Program-made: the position numbers and the translations under genes
NCBI GenBank assembly: GCA_002296285.1
Contig: DBHX01000050.1
Coordinates: 1-27,384, forward strand
Direction of reading: 5' to 3'
Origin: a bacterium UBP8_UBA817
Lineage (GTDB): Bacteria > Margulisbacteria > Marinamargulisbacteria > UBA817
Length of the DNA stretch: 27,384 bases
Shown: piece by piece, positions 16,901 through 25,320 of the stretch
Numbering within the stretch: the first letter of the stretch is position 1
Layout of the letters: each line of letters begins with the position of its first letter
Notes under the pieces: model-generated
Seen by the model: the letters and a program-made list of their open reading frames with translations, nothing else
Told to the model about the DNA's origin: nothing
The model's database searches: none

Positions 16901-17300
16901 TAAAGTCATTCATTCAATTGATTCTGATGGGGTGTTGTTGGCCTCGATTAAGGGGCTGTCCATGACGTTGGATGATATTGAGCAGTTGTTGAAAGACCAT
17001 CAAAAAGAGTATGCTCAATATTCAGCTCAAACTCAACAATTGCTGGATCAGTATCAAAAACTGAAGCCAAAAATGGTTGGGTTAGAGCAAAACTACGCAC
17101 GTCATTTTCGTTTGTTGGATCAATTTGAATCAGATTTTGATGCTCAACAACACATGATTTTATTTATTGAAGATCATATTTTTCGAATTCGTTGGGAGTA
17201 TTATTTGACGATTCTTGAGTCGAATGCGCTGCCGATTGTTTTGGGTGGTTTTTTTGTGGGGATGCTGGTGTCATTCATTCGCCGGAGGGTGTTCTCATGA
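13920..17300 (+). CDS. Fibre protein A: S74-chaperone tail-fibre-like surface protein
   Basis: This 1126-aa exported fibre begins with a signal peptide or anchor (hydrophobic about 8-27), then a beta domain to about 125 of the kind that opens many bacterial tail-fibre-domain proteins (LYSSDALIYKE, then NSVPYTIRTKE). Residues 336-465 are thirteen decapeptides such as VDGSIQTHHM and VDGAITGAKI. A GGTGQT linker is at 474 and an LGIGT module follows. Thirteen 15-residue repeats fill about 658-852, then a YadA-head-like stretch. The peptidase S74 chaperone has the Ser938/Lys943 dyad in LSDASMK and the IQHIGPTAQDFYGAF motif. A coiled coil (about 1000-1080) and a transmembrane helix (about 1096-1118) ending RRRVFS close the protein. 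Weak TAGG 8 nt before ATG. The stop overlaps gene B as ATGA. Family known; heteromeric role inferred. Confidence 0.92.
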   Translation: MKLLRYYLSWLVGFAVLIIYSGLVLCYIPPELEFTAVFDYKNEPVSGNQTVTVRLYSSDALIYKEIVKDVYFDKGVGKILIGGEGSDLINNYFYDPNMTVSISVMQHHLVFPVNSVPYTIRTKESNKARRIDNESIVKFLEEEQRIGVNLLDPEVTFDVAGVIVLNNKLTTDELSNGVMYYSGNDNEFLAYRNGVWESMSWIPDPEDQSKWVKDSLANTIQSQKSVGIGRVPNSYALSVSDNVLISGDASFGGHLDIFGHARLNPSSYGFDSTGRLTIPSLQFLTSNNQWSSAGNLTFSGILHGNGAGLINVHHFDDASFSSQHLANDLIDVANFTDQSIESLHITNGIIATQNVATGQVSALYIADSAIQANHIVDGSIQTHHMKKNEISSQDIQLNTFNNEKYADDSIRTHHIVDGAITGAKIMPNNIASMHLSSESITSAKIRNGTLGSAHVPLNSLPISEFSGVFSISDGGTGQTSFDNFGIVHANASGQYQTNLGALAIQNGQMGIGAMPETGVQLLVQRDTNATVGLVADAAFNSTLMLRHLTSSWDVRVNSVGTLSFVAGNDPVMSIGVNGNLGIGTENMSEALTLTGPLVLGSSRDSSGVPGSIKYDSGQFSVHTSSWQTITSGQLSKRQLNASDRTYAQQSSIIFSEDAELVGQQLMVYSVESSNISGQVLGIQGVRGSTVSGANSLANQVVDSLVFLDGSQASQMHSSEGQFTDASMVLIQDSLVHAEASSSFGVLSSTVNMRQAEGNFIDDTRLNARQSKAQFLTQTMADLSQSSVAFLSDSTLSAYRSTAQFLQDVHGQLRGSDVRHGNHLDLKITRSKVQHASNAIIEGEGVLVLGGDGHHVSGNDHVSLMGDRHTIQADRGVAIGSNIDVNHDDVVMINASGRPLSSDRPGQLKIQADGGVRIQFSDELGISMADSMGSWAHLSDASMKMSKLVVDPIKILNKVRNLPIHYWEYKSQKDIQHIGPTAQDFYGAFNYGNSDKVIHSIDSDGVLLASIKGLSMTLDDIEQLLKDHQKEYAQYSAQTQQLLDQYQKLKPKMVGLEQNYARHFRLLDQFESDFDAQQHMILFIEDHIFRIRWEYYLTILESNALPIVLGGFFVGMLVSFIRRRVFS
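15891..16475 (+). repeat. 15-residue repeat tract in fibre A, 13 units
   Basis: This encodes residues 658-852. Units in strict 15-residue phase include STVSGANSLANQVVD, STVNMRQAEGNFIDD, TRLNARQSKAQFLTQ and STLSAYRSTAQFLQD. The pattern is Ser/Thr-x-hydrophobic in positions 1-3, often small or Gly at 5, aromatic or hydrophobic at 12 and Asp/Asn at 15. This suggests a beta-solenoid in which each unit is one coil. Confidence 0.7.
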
Positions 17301-20300
17301 GGATGCTGATTTTGTTGATTCTATTCTTTATGACCTTGACCCCTTTATGTGCCTCGACCATTACCGCGCATATGGAATTGGTGTTATCGAGAGATGGAAC
17401 GCTGGTCGATGGTCCAACCACGTTGACCATCTCATTGTTGGGTCCGGAGAATGCCATACGCTGGACGGAAACCCTTGAAAATGTTCAATTTTCAAAAGGG
17501 GTTACCTCATTTGAGATTGGGCGAGGTTCTGAAATTAAAACCCATTATTTTTATGATCAAGGCATTCAATTAACCATTGCCATTAATGATGATACGATTT
17601 CCTTGCCCATGCATTCGACCCCATTTAGTTTGTTTTCACATGCGGCGGATGTGGTTAATGCCATTCATATGGACGGTGTGTTTCATACGGATTTGGTGAA
17701 TAAGCGCATTGGAATTAATATTGATATTCCAACGCCGTCGGTTCGTTTTGAGGTGAATGGGGCCATTCGATTGGGGGATGATCCTGACATTGATGAAATT
17801 GGATCCATTCGGTGGCGGGATCATCGTTTGGAAGGACGACATAATCATAGTTGGAAAAAATTGGATGTGAGTCCTGCGGACGGGTTTGAAAGCAAATGGG
17901 ATTTTAATCAAAGTGATTTGACCCCGGCATTTTATGTGTTGGGATCTTCGGTTTTGATTGGGTCCACAACCCCACAAGGTGCATTAACTGTGGCTGGGGC
18001 TTTGAACGTTGACCAACAATTTCGGTCGGGTGGGCAACTGCTGTCAACCGGTCGATTGAACTTAATTGGTGATTATGGGGTGTCTCATAACGCGTCAGTG
18101 GTTGTTCGATCGGTTACACTCAATGCAACCAATGTGTTTAACTTTACGGATGGGTTAAAGGTATCGGGCATTTTAACAGGAAAAGGGCATGGCGTATCCA
18201 ATCTTCAATCCGTTAACTTGCGTGACAATGCCATTCAAAATAATGAACTGGCTGACTTTTCAGTGAGTGATGCACATATCCGTGATGATGCTGTGACCAA
18301 TCCAGCGATTCAATTGGCGAGTATCTCCCGAGAGAAGCTCAATGCATCATTTGAACTGTCAAATGACTATTTTTTAAGTCAAATTGTGACTGATAATAAG
18401 GTCAAGCGGGGGTCCGTTCATGAGAATGATTTGTCGCCTTCATTTGAGTTAATGGCATTTCATTTTCAGGATGCGTCTGTGGTTAGTCGAAATATTGGAG
18501 CGGGTGAAATTGATTCGGTTAAAATTCAGGATAATGGGTTGGTGTTGGCGGATTTTTCCACGGCATTTATTGATCACCACACCCTTTTAGTGGATCAATT
18601 AATTTCGTCGCCGCATATAAAAGCCAATGATATCCAGGCGGAGGATTTCGCTCCAGGCTCATTAAGCTACAGCCATTTTTCTTCATTGGTGCCAATTAAT
18701 AAAGGGGGGACGGATCAAAGTGCTTATGGTGGGGTTGGTGAGTTAATTGTGGTTTCAGGCAATCAATTCATATCGGATTCAACGTATGTCTTGAATGGGA
18801 CAGGGTTGGGGGTAAATACCAATAATCCATTGGTTCGATTGGATATCCACCAAGCCAATGGATGGACTCCCCTTCAAATTCGATCCAACCAAGATTCATC
18901 CACTGGGATGGTTATCAAAAATGATATTGGGCATTGGTTTTTTGGGTTAAGTGCGACGGACAATGTTGAAATCATGGACCGTTTAAATAATCGGCGCATG
19001 TTGTCCATGAATAATTTGGGGCATATTGGCATTAAAACTGAGCCATCCACAGAATTGATGCGTGTCAATGGTGGGGTGATTTTGGGTGATAAACAAGCGG
19101 CTGATGGGTTGTCGTTAAAAGAAGGCACCATGTATTTTTCGGAATCTGATAAACAATTTAAATTAAGAACCAGTTTGGGGATATCTTTACTGGATTTGGG
19201 GCCTGTGGGGCCACATCAGATCATCCCAAGCTCTCTTTACGTTCATCACGTCACCAATGCATCGGAAGGATCGAGAGTGCTCCTCGGAAAAAAATCGTAT
19301 GTGTCGGGTAAAGATCATTTAATATCCGGAGCCAGTGACTCTGTGATTGATGGTGAGGATCATATGGCTGATTTTATGCATTCATCGGTTCTTTCAGGGG
19401 CTTTTTCAACGGCTCAATTTTTAAATAATAGCCAATTGATTGGACGGCAGATATTGGGTCGTTTTTTGAATGATTCCACGGTGGTTGGGGACCATCATTC
19501 GATTCAATTTTCTCGAGATTCAAGCATTCATGGTGCGGGATCGCACGCATCGTTTGCGACAGATTCAGCACTTCTTGGAAATGATCATCGGTTATCATTT
19601 TCAGAGTCTGTTCAATTTTTTGGGGATAATCATGTTGGAGAGCATGTTAGGGATGTTCGTTTGGATGGGCAATTGCATCGGGTGATGTTTTCAAGTGGAA
19701 TGGATGCCAACGGCCGTGGTCATTGGATGGATCATAGCCATCATGCTTCTGTACTTGGAGAATCTCATTCACTGTTGCGCTCACAATTAAGCACGGTGAC
19801 GGGACGACAGAACACCCTTGAAGGGACCAATCGTGCGGTGGTGAGTGGTACAAACAATCATTTGATTCATGGGGGAGGCATGGTGGTTGGGAATGATAAT
19901 CGTCATTATGGTAGCGGATCGCCACTGATTATTGGTCAGAAAAATGCGATCATGGGTGCGTTTTCTGGTGACATTCAATCCAATTCAATTATTTCTATGG
20001 GGACGTCATCAGCGTCCGTAACTACCGATCATTCGATTCATTTTTATGCCCCTGGTGGGGTAGATATTGTTTCTGGGGAGATTGCTTTGGCTCATTTGTC
20101 CCCAAATGCTGGCAGTTGGTCCCATGTGTCTGATCGTAGCGTTAAAATGAATGTTCAACCATTGGATGCCAACGCTATATTATCAAAAGTGATTGATTTG
20201 CCCATTATGGAATGGAATTACAAGGGGCAGCATTATGTGCAACACATAGGTCCAATGGCGCAGGATTTTTATGCATCGTTTGGATTGGGAAGCACCAATC

Positions 20301-20614
20301 GTTACATTCAATCGGTGGATGTGGATGGTGTGATTTTCTCATCCATTCAAGCGCTTGGCCGAATGATGAATCAGCTGTCTTTGGATGCAACTCAATTGGA
20401 TCAAAAAGAACGGGTTATGATGTCTGGATTAGCGGTTGCATCAACAAATTTAGATGCCTTAAAAGTTTCTGGGAATCAGTTGGTTCAAATGAACAATGCA
20501 TTAAATCTTCGGTTTGAATCCATGTATCAAAAAGAAGTGGATCAAGTCAAAGAGATCAAGGCTCTCAATAAAAAAGTGGCGGCCATTCGAGCGTTGCGGG
20601 AGGGCATTCAATGA
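17297..20614 (+). CDS. Fibre protein B: S74-chaperone fibre without C-terminal anchor
   Basis: This 1105-aa paralogue of A starts inside its stop codon, with GGAGGG 7 nt upstream. The signal peptide (3-19) is probably cut after LCA. The N-terminal beta domain is shared (FSKGVTSFEIGRG, then MHSTPFSLFSHAAD). A decapeptide shaft ends at Phe461 and a GGTDQS linker begins at 470. About fifteen 15-residue repeats occupy 667-891, the cleanest of the three tracts. The S74 chaperone has Ser945/Lys950 in VSDRSVK and VQHIGPMAQDFYASFGLG, very close to the family consensus. After the chaperone comes only a coiled coil (about 1030-1100) ending in REGIQ, with no transmembrane segment. This is the clearest difference from A and C and suggests B is held by its partners if all three assemble together. 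Confidence 0.93.
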   Translation: MRMLILLILFFMTLTPLCASTITAHMELVLSRDGTLVDGPTTLTISLLGPENAIRWTETLENVQFSKGVTSFEIGRGSEIKTHYFYDQGIQLTIAINDDTISLPMHSTPFSLFSHAADVVNAIHMDGVFHTDLVNKRIGINIDIPTPSVRFEVNGAIRLGDDPDIDEIGSIRWRDHRLEGRHNHSWKKLDVSPADGFESKWDFNQSDLTPAFYVLGSSVLIGSTTPQGALTVAGALNVDQQFRSGGQLLSTGRLNLIGDYGVSHNASVVVRSVTLNATNVFNFTDGLKVSGILTGKGHGVSNLQSVNLRDNAIQNNELADFSVSDAHIRDDAVTNPAIQLASISREKLNASFELSNDYFLSQIVTDNKVKRGSVHENDLSPSFELMAFHFQDASVVSRNIGAGEIDSVKIQDNGLVLADFSTAFIDHHTLLVDQLISSPHIKANDIQAEDFAPGSLSYSHFSSLVPINKGGTDQSAYGGVGELIVVSGNQFISDSTYVLNGTGLGVNTNNPLVRLDIHQANGWTPLQIRSNQDSSTGMVIKNDIGHWFFGLSATDNVEIMDRLNNRRMLSMNNLGHIGIKTEPSTELMRVNGGVILGDKQAADGLSLKEGTMYFSESDKQFKLRTSLGISLLDLGPVGPHQIIPSSLYVHHVTNASEGSRVLLGKKSYVSGKDHLISGASDSVIDGEDHMADFMHSSVLSGAFSTAQFLNNSQLIGRQILGRFLNDSTVVGDHHSIQFSRDSSIHGAGSHASFATDSALLGNDHRLSFSESVQFFGDNHVGEHVRDVRLDGQLHRVMFSSGMDANGRGHWMDHSHHASVLGESHSLLRSQLSTVTGRQNTLEGTNRAVVSGTNNHLIHGGGMVVGNDNRHYGSGSPLIIGQKNAIMGAFSGDIQSNSIISMGTSSASVTTDHSIHFYAPGGVDIVSGEIALAHLSPNAGSWSHVSDRSVKMNVQPLDANAILSKVIDLPIMEWNYKGQHYVQHIGPMAQDFYASFGLGSTNRYIQSVDVDGVIFSSIQALGRMMNQLSLDATQLDQKERVMMSGLAVASTNLDALKVSGNQLVQMNNALNLRFESMYQKEVDQVKEIKALNKKVAAIRALREGIQ
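19295..19969 (+). repeat. 15-residue repeat tract in fibre B, about 15 units
   Basis: This encodes residues 667-891. Consecutive units include SVLSGAFSTAQFLNN, SQLIGRQILGRFLND, STVVGDHHSIQFSRD, SSIHGAGSHASFATD, SALLGNDHRLSFSES. The consensus is S-x-hydrophobic-x-G-x6-F-x2-D. The last four units (STVTGRQNTLEGTNR, AVVSGTNNHLIHGGG and following) grade into YadA-head-like SG-x-NN wording. Confidence 0.8.
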
Positions 20615-23600
20615 AACGCTGGTTGATTGTCTTTCTTACTTTAGTTAGTGTTGCGGTGTGGCCGAATGAAGAAGAAGTGATTATTCAAGTGCCTTCTGAA
20701 ATGACGGTTGAAATGATTTTGGCTGACGAAAAAGGCTTAATTAATGGCACCCGGCATGTCAGAGCCCGTATCTATGACCCCAGTACTCTGGAGCGAATAT
20801 GGTTTGAAGATTATCAGAACCACCCGATTGAAAATGGGGCCTTTGTGTTAACCATGAATTCGGTTCCGTCATTTAATGCGTATATGTTGCATAAAAAAGA
20901 ATTGAAATTTGTCGTGAGCGTCGAGGATCAATCGGTTGAAATTCCATTGTTAACCGAATTTTTCTCGTATCGTAGTTTGTTTGCAGAGTTTGGGTGGGAC
21001 ACTCGGTTTCCAAGCATATTGTATATTGATCGAATTAAAAACTTTTTGGGCATTGGCATGGAGACGGATCGTAATGTTAAAGGCCATGTGGACATTCGTG
21101 GTGCATTGAAATTGGCGTATGAAGACACCAATGTGACGGGTGCCATTCGTTGGTCGGATAACTCCATGTGGGTCAAACATCCCAGTGGTTGGGTTGATTT
21201 ATTGTATGGCCCTACCACGTTTAAAAAGTCACGTTGGACGGATTTTTCTCAGCATATTGAATTAACGTCAGCCAATTATCGTATTGGGGTTGGGATCGAG
21301 TTTCCTCAGGAAAAATTGCATGTTATTGGCACGGCGGCTTTCTCTGGTGGATTGAAATCCACATCATTGGAAGCCAATTCAATGCAGTTCAATTCATTTG
21401 TATTAAACCAATCAGTGATGAATTTATCCTCGTTGAATTTGAAAGATGGCATTAATGTCATGGCGTGGACAAAAGATAACTTAAGGGTGCCCTTTGGTCA
21501 GATTTCTGGGGATGGGTCTGGATTACTTAATGTGGGTCAGGATTTGCAAGATTTTGCGAATCAAATGATTCAGAATAATCATCTGGATGGGGCGGTCATT
21601 GCCTCTCGAAATATTCAACTAAATGCGATTCAATCTGAGCATCTGGCGGATCATACGTTATTGGTTGATCGTATGAGTCTTGGCATTTTTAATGAGAATA
21701 CCATTGGTGATAACGCCATCACATCCGATAATTTTATGACGGAGTCATTAACGTTTGATATGCTCATAACCAATAATGTTCAAGAGTATATTCCCGATGG
21801 TTTTTTTATCGCAGATAAAATTGCCACGAATTCTGTGTTTGAATCGAGCCTTAAGGATGCGAGCATTGCCTCTTATAATGTTCCCGCCAATATTTTAACG
21901 GAAGATCAATTTGAAGATGCGATTATTTTGGGAAATGATCATATTACCCCCAATGCAATTTTATATTCGAAATTTAAATCCGGAGAGATTCAGCCGTCTC
22001 TATTTTCAGGTTTGATCGGGGTTCCCAATGGGGGGACTGGGATTGGCGCATTAGCGCCGGATCATGTGATTGTTTCGAATGGTTCCTCGCTTAATTCAAC
22101 GACCAATTTGGTCATTAATTCATCCAATAATCTTGGTATTTTTGAAACATCCACGTTATCTTCTGTTCAAAAAAACTTTGTTTATCCTTTGAATATTGAG
22201 GGCTTGGGTGGAGCCGTGAGCATGGCCATCCGTGATGCTCAAGCCAATCAGATTCAAGTGGGGATGGCCCGCCCGTCGTTACTTGTTCAGTTAACATTAA
22301 ATCCAGCGGGGATATTGTCGTTTGATTTTAATGGTCATCAATTGTTGATTCATCCTTCTAAGGTGATCTCAATGGACCCATTAAATACCCAAGAGCAATT
22401 GGATTTAGGCTCAGCTATTATCATTGGTGATGCCACCAATTCCCAACCCAGTCAGGGAACCATGGAATACGAAGCGTCCAATGGTCGGTTTCGCTTTTAT
22501 GATGGGAGTACTTGGAAGTTAATTACAACGTTGGGATATGGGATTGGGGTTCCAGTTGCCAAAGATCATCAATTGAAAATGAGTGATGCCTTTGTGGGGG
22601 GTGTTATTGCGTCCAATGGTCATGTTCAATCGTCTTTTTTCGGCGATATTGATGCGTCTCAATTGTCTGGAACGAATATGGGCATTGGAAAAGTTGTTGG
22701 GTCTCACATTAAGGCTGAATCATTTTATGTGGATCGGATTAGGAATTCAGACGCTTCATCTGATGCGTTGATTGGGCATCAATTGGATGGGGCCACGGTT
22801 CATCTTCATCGGGCGCAAGTCTCACATCTCAAGGATTCAGATGTGAGGGGAAATCATGTGTCGGCGTCTCATTTGGATGGTGTGAAGATTCATGCGCAAG
22901 AATCCATGCTGAGAGACCTTACCCAAGTGAGGGGTCAGATTGATCATGCATCCTTAATATCCATAAGGGATGCTGAGGTGGCGGTTCAGATGTCGCAGTT
23001 GAAAGATGCACAAGCCGTGCGTGTGGATGGTCACCATTTATCCTTGCGTCATGTTGATGATTCGCAGATTCAAGGGGCTGACCATGATGTGTTTGCGAGT
23101 CAGATGATTCACGTGTCGGGAACATCCAATGCGTTGCATGTTGTTCAAGATGCTCAAGTTATGGGGGGGCAAAACATGGTTTTTTCAGCCAATGATGTGA
23201 TGGTGAGAGGGGATGGTAATCGCGTGTTTGGGTCCAGGGCACGCGTGAATGGGCGCGATAATTTTATTCTTGGTGCGGATGTATCGGTTACAGGGGATGG
23301 AAATGTTGCGTTGAATGCGTCAGCTCATCCGCTTGAATTTTCTGGGGATTCCCAGGTCATGTTGTCGGCACCCAATGGTGTATTTATTCATACTGGCGAT
23401 GGCATGGTGGTTTCGGCAACCGATGTTTCAGGTGGTTGGAGCATGGTATCGGATAAAGCCTTAAAGACGCGCTTTTTAACGGTTGATCATCAGCATATGT
23501 TTGATTCATTAATGGGGTTGCCCATCACCCGTTGGGAGTATGTTTTTAAGGCGGGGGTTCAACACATTGGGCCCATGGCGCAGGATTTTAAATCGGCGTT

Positions 23601-24009
23601 TAAGATTGGTGAAGATGATCGATTCATTACATCCTCAGATGCCGATGGGGTGGCTTTTTCAGCCATAAAACACTTGATTGCCGTCACGGATGAATTGTCA
23701 AAGAAGCGTTCATTGGTTAATTCGAGTGATTTGCCTCAGCTGAATGATATGATAACAGAGGTTAACCAAGTGGTTGAAACGCTGGATCAATCCATTACCA
23801 TGAAGCATGACGCCTTGACGCTTATGGTGGATAAAAACTTAGAACAATATCAAATGATTGATGCTCAATTAAAAACCTTGGCTCGTTACAGTAACACTCC
23901 TTCCATGGGGGCTTTAATTATGGATTCAATTGCACTTGTTTTTTTGGCATGTGTAAGTATATTGTTGGGTTTTTATGGCGTCAAATTGTATCATAATAAG
24001 GTACGTTAA
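20611..24009 (+). CDS. Fibre protein C: S74-chaperone fibre with C-terminal anchor
   Basis: This 1132-aa third paralogue overlaps B by ATGA, with GGGAGGG 7 nt before the ATG. The signal peptide is about 1-18. The N-terminal beta domain is the most divergent of the three and lacks the PYA-type end. A decapeptide shaft (ADHTLLVDRM, KDASIASYNV and similar) ends at Phe465, exactly as in A. A GGTGIG linker is at 474. Fourteen 15-residue repeats fill 683-892. The S74 chaperone carries Ser947/Lys952 in VSDKALK and VQHIGPMAQDFKSAFKIG. A coiled coil (about 1040-1090) and a transmembrane helix (about 1101-1123) follow, ending KLYHNKVR, a stop-transfer arrangement. Citrate synthase follows after 15 nt. 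Confidence 0.92.
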   Translation: MKRWLIVFLTLVSVAVWPNEEEVIIQVPSEMTVEMILADEKGLINGTRHVRARIYDPSTLERIWFEDYQNHPIENGAFVLTMNSVPSFNAYMLHKKELKFVVSVEDQSVEIPLLTEFFSYRSLFAEFGWDTRFPSILYIDRIKNFLGIGMETDRNVKGHVDIRGALKLAYEDTNVTGAIRWSDNSMWVKHPSGWVDLLYGPTTFKKSRWTDFSQHIELTSANYRIGVGIEFPQEKLHVIGTAAFSGGLKSTSLEANSMQFNSFVLNQSVMNLSSLNLKDGINVMAWTKDNLRVPFGQISGDGSGLLNVGQDLQDFANQMIQNNHLDGAVIASRNIQLNAIQSEHLADHTLLVDRMSLGIFNENTIGDNAITSDNFMTESLTFDMLITNNVQEYIPDGFFIADKIATNSVFESSLKDASIASYNVPANILTEDQFEDAIILGNDHITPNAILYSKFKSGEIQPSLFSGLIGVPNGGTGIGALAPDHVIVSNGSSLNSTTNLVINSSNNLGIFETSTLSSVQKNFVYPLNIEGLGGAVSMAIRDAQANQIQVGMARPSLLVQLTLNPAGILSFDFNGHQLLIHPSKVISMDPLNTQEQLDLGSAIIIGDATNSQPSQGTMEYEASNGRFRFYDGSTWKLITTLGYGIGVPVAKDHQLKMSDAFVGGVIASNGHVQSSFFGDIDASQLSGTNMGIGKVVGSHIKAESFYVDRIRNSDASSDALIGHQLDGATVHLHRAQVSHLKDSDVRGNHVSASHLDGVKIHAQESMLRDLTQVRGQIDHASLISIRDAEVAVQMSQLKDAQAVRVDGHHLSLRHVDDSQIQGADHDVFASQMIHVSGTSNALHVVQDAQVMGGQNMVFSANDVMVRGDGNRVFGSRARVNGRDNFILGADVSVTGDGNVALNASAHPLEFSGDSQVMLSAPNGVFIHTGDGMVVSATDVSGGWSMVSDKALKTRFLTVDHQHMFDSLMGLPITRWEYVFKAGVQHIGPMAQDFKSAFKIGEDDRFITSSDADGVAFSAIKHLIAVTDELSKKRSLVNSSDLPQLNDMITEVNQVVETLDQSITMKHDALTLMVDKNLEQYQMIDAQLKTLARYSNTPSMGALIMDSIALVFLACVSILLGFYGVKLYHNKVR
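22657..23286 (+). repeat. 15-residue repeat tract in fibre C, 14 units
   Basis: This encodes residues 683-892. Units include SQLSGTNMGIGKVVG, SDVRGNHVSASHLDG, SQIQGADHDVFASQM and AQVMGGQNMVFSAND. The period is the same as in A and B, with much His and Asp content. Confidence 0.7.
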
Positions 24010-24024
24010 AAAAAAGGGAGACTT

Positions 24025-25320
24025 ATGGAATTTGAACATTTAAGACATGAGATTATTGAGATGAATACCATCGCTGATGAGATGTATTCACAATTGGATG
24101 TAAAACGTGGATTAAGAAATGCTGATGGCAGTGGTGTGTTGGCTGGATTGAGTCGGATTTCATCTGTAGTGGGAGTTTTGCAGCAGAATGGTGCTCGTGT
24201 TCCTACGGATGGGGTGTTGAAGTATCGAGGTCGTGCTATTCACGATTTGGTTAAGGATACAAATGGCTTATCACGGTTTGAATACATTATTTTTTTATTG
24301 CTAACGGGTCGTGTGCCATCCAAAGATGAGATGCATCAATTGCAGCAGTTCTTATCCCATCATCGCTCATTAACCCGGGAATTTACGGATCATTTAATTC
24401 GAGCGTTACCTTCAAAAAATATCATGAATAAACTTCAAACGGTTGTCTCGGCGCTTTACACACAAGATGGGCGTCCTGAGACCATTGATCCGTATGAGAA
24501 CTTTCTTAAAAGTTTAATGATATTATCCAAGTTGCCAGTGATTGTTGCCTATTCGTATTTGTTGGCGTACGAAACCAATCCTGAATTGGTGGTCCCTGAG
24601 CCGACAATGAATACATCTGAAGCCTTATTATATATGTTACGCCAAGGAAAGAAGCCCACCTCATTTGAATCCGATATTTTGGATTTGGCGTTGTTGCTTC
24701 ATGCGGAGCATGGTGGTGGAAATAACTCATCATTTACGACCTATGTGGTGACTTCATCGGCGTCTGATATTTATGGTACAATTACGGCGGCTTTAGGTTC
24801 ATTAAAAGGGCCGTTGCATGGGGCGGCCAATAAGAAGGTGATGGACATGATGTCGGACATTAAATCTCATGTATCCAATTGGGCGGATCGCAGTGAGGTT
24901 CGTGCCTATTTAGAAAGAATTGTTCGAAAAGAAGCGTACGATAATTCCGGTAAAATTTATGGATTGGGTCATGCGGTGTATACAAAGTCGGATCCACGAG
25001 CCGTTATTTTAAAAGAAAAAGCCAAAGAATTGGCTGAGCAAGTGGGTCGTTCGGACGAGTTTGATCTTTATTGCTTGATTGAAGAAGAGGGCCCACAGGT
25101 GTTTCAGTCAGTCAAAGGTTCCGATAAATTGATTGCCCCCAATGTCGATTTCTTTTCAGGGTTCGTTTATGATTGCTTAAATATTCCAGTGGATATTTAT
25201 ACGCCGCTCTTTGCAATGGCACGTACTGCGGGCTGGTGTGCCCATCGCATTGAAGAAATTTTATCGGGGCGACGCGTGATTCGTCCTGCTTATAAATTTG
25301 TTGAATTTGAAAGTAGATAA
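24025..25320 (+). CDS. gltA: Citrate synthase
   Basis: This 431-aa enzyme condenses oxaloacetate with acetyl-CoA at the entry to the TCA cycle. The three catalytic residues are visible: His in HGAAN of SLKGPLHGAANKK, His in YGLGHAVYTKSDPRA and Asp in APNVDFFSGFVYDC. The string LLHAEHGGGNNSSF and the compact length place it with bacterial citrate/2-methylcitrate synthases rather than the allosteric E. coli type. A 2-methylcitrate activity cannot be excluded. GGGAG lies 5 nt before the ATG and only 15 nt separate it from fibre gene C, so it is probably carried on the fibre transcript, an odd pairing. No terminator is evident before the decayed region downstream. Confidence 0.95.
   Translation: MEFEHLRHEIIEMNTIADEMYSQLDVKRGLRNADGSGVLAGLSRISSVVGVLQQNGARVPTDGVLKYRGRAIHDLVKDTNGLSRFEYIIFLLLTGRVPSKDEMHQLQQFLSHHRSLTREFTDHLIRALPSKNIMNKLQTVVSALYTQDGRPETIDPYENFLKSLMILSKLPVIVAYSYLLAYETNPELVVPEPTMNTSEALLYMLRQGKKPTSFESDILDLALLLHAEHGGGNNSSFTTYVVTSSASDIYGTITAALGSLKGPLHGAANKKVMDMMSDIKSHVSNWADRSEVRAYLERIVRKEAYDNSGKIYGLGHAVYTKSDPRAVILKEKAKELAEQVGRSDEFDLYCLIEEEGPQVFQSVKGSDKLIAPNVDFFSGFVYDCLNIPVDIYTPLFAMARTAGWCAHRIEEILSGRRVIRPAYKFVEFESR

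Noticed and set aside
13920..24009. Fibre genes as part of a prophage tail module
   Set aside because: All three have signal peptides, two have C-terminal membrane anchors, and no capsid, tail, baseplate or lysis gene lies nearby; neighbours are nadB and gltA.
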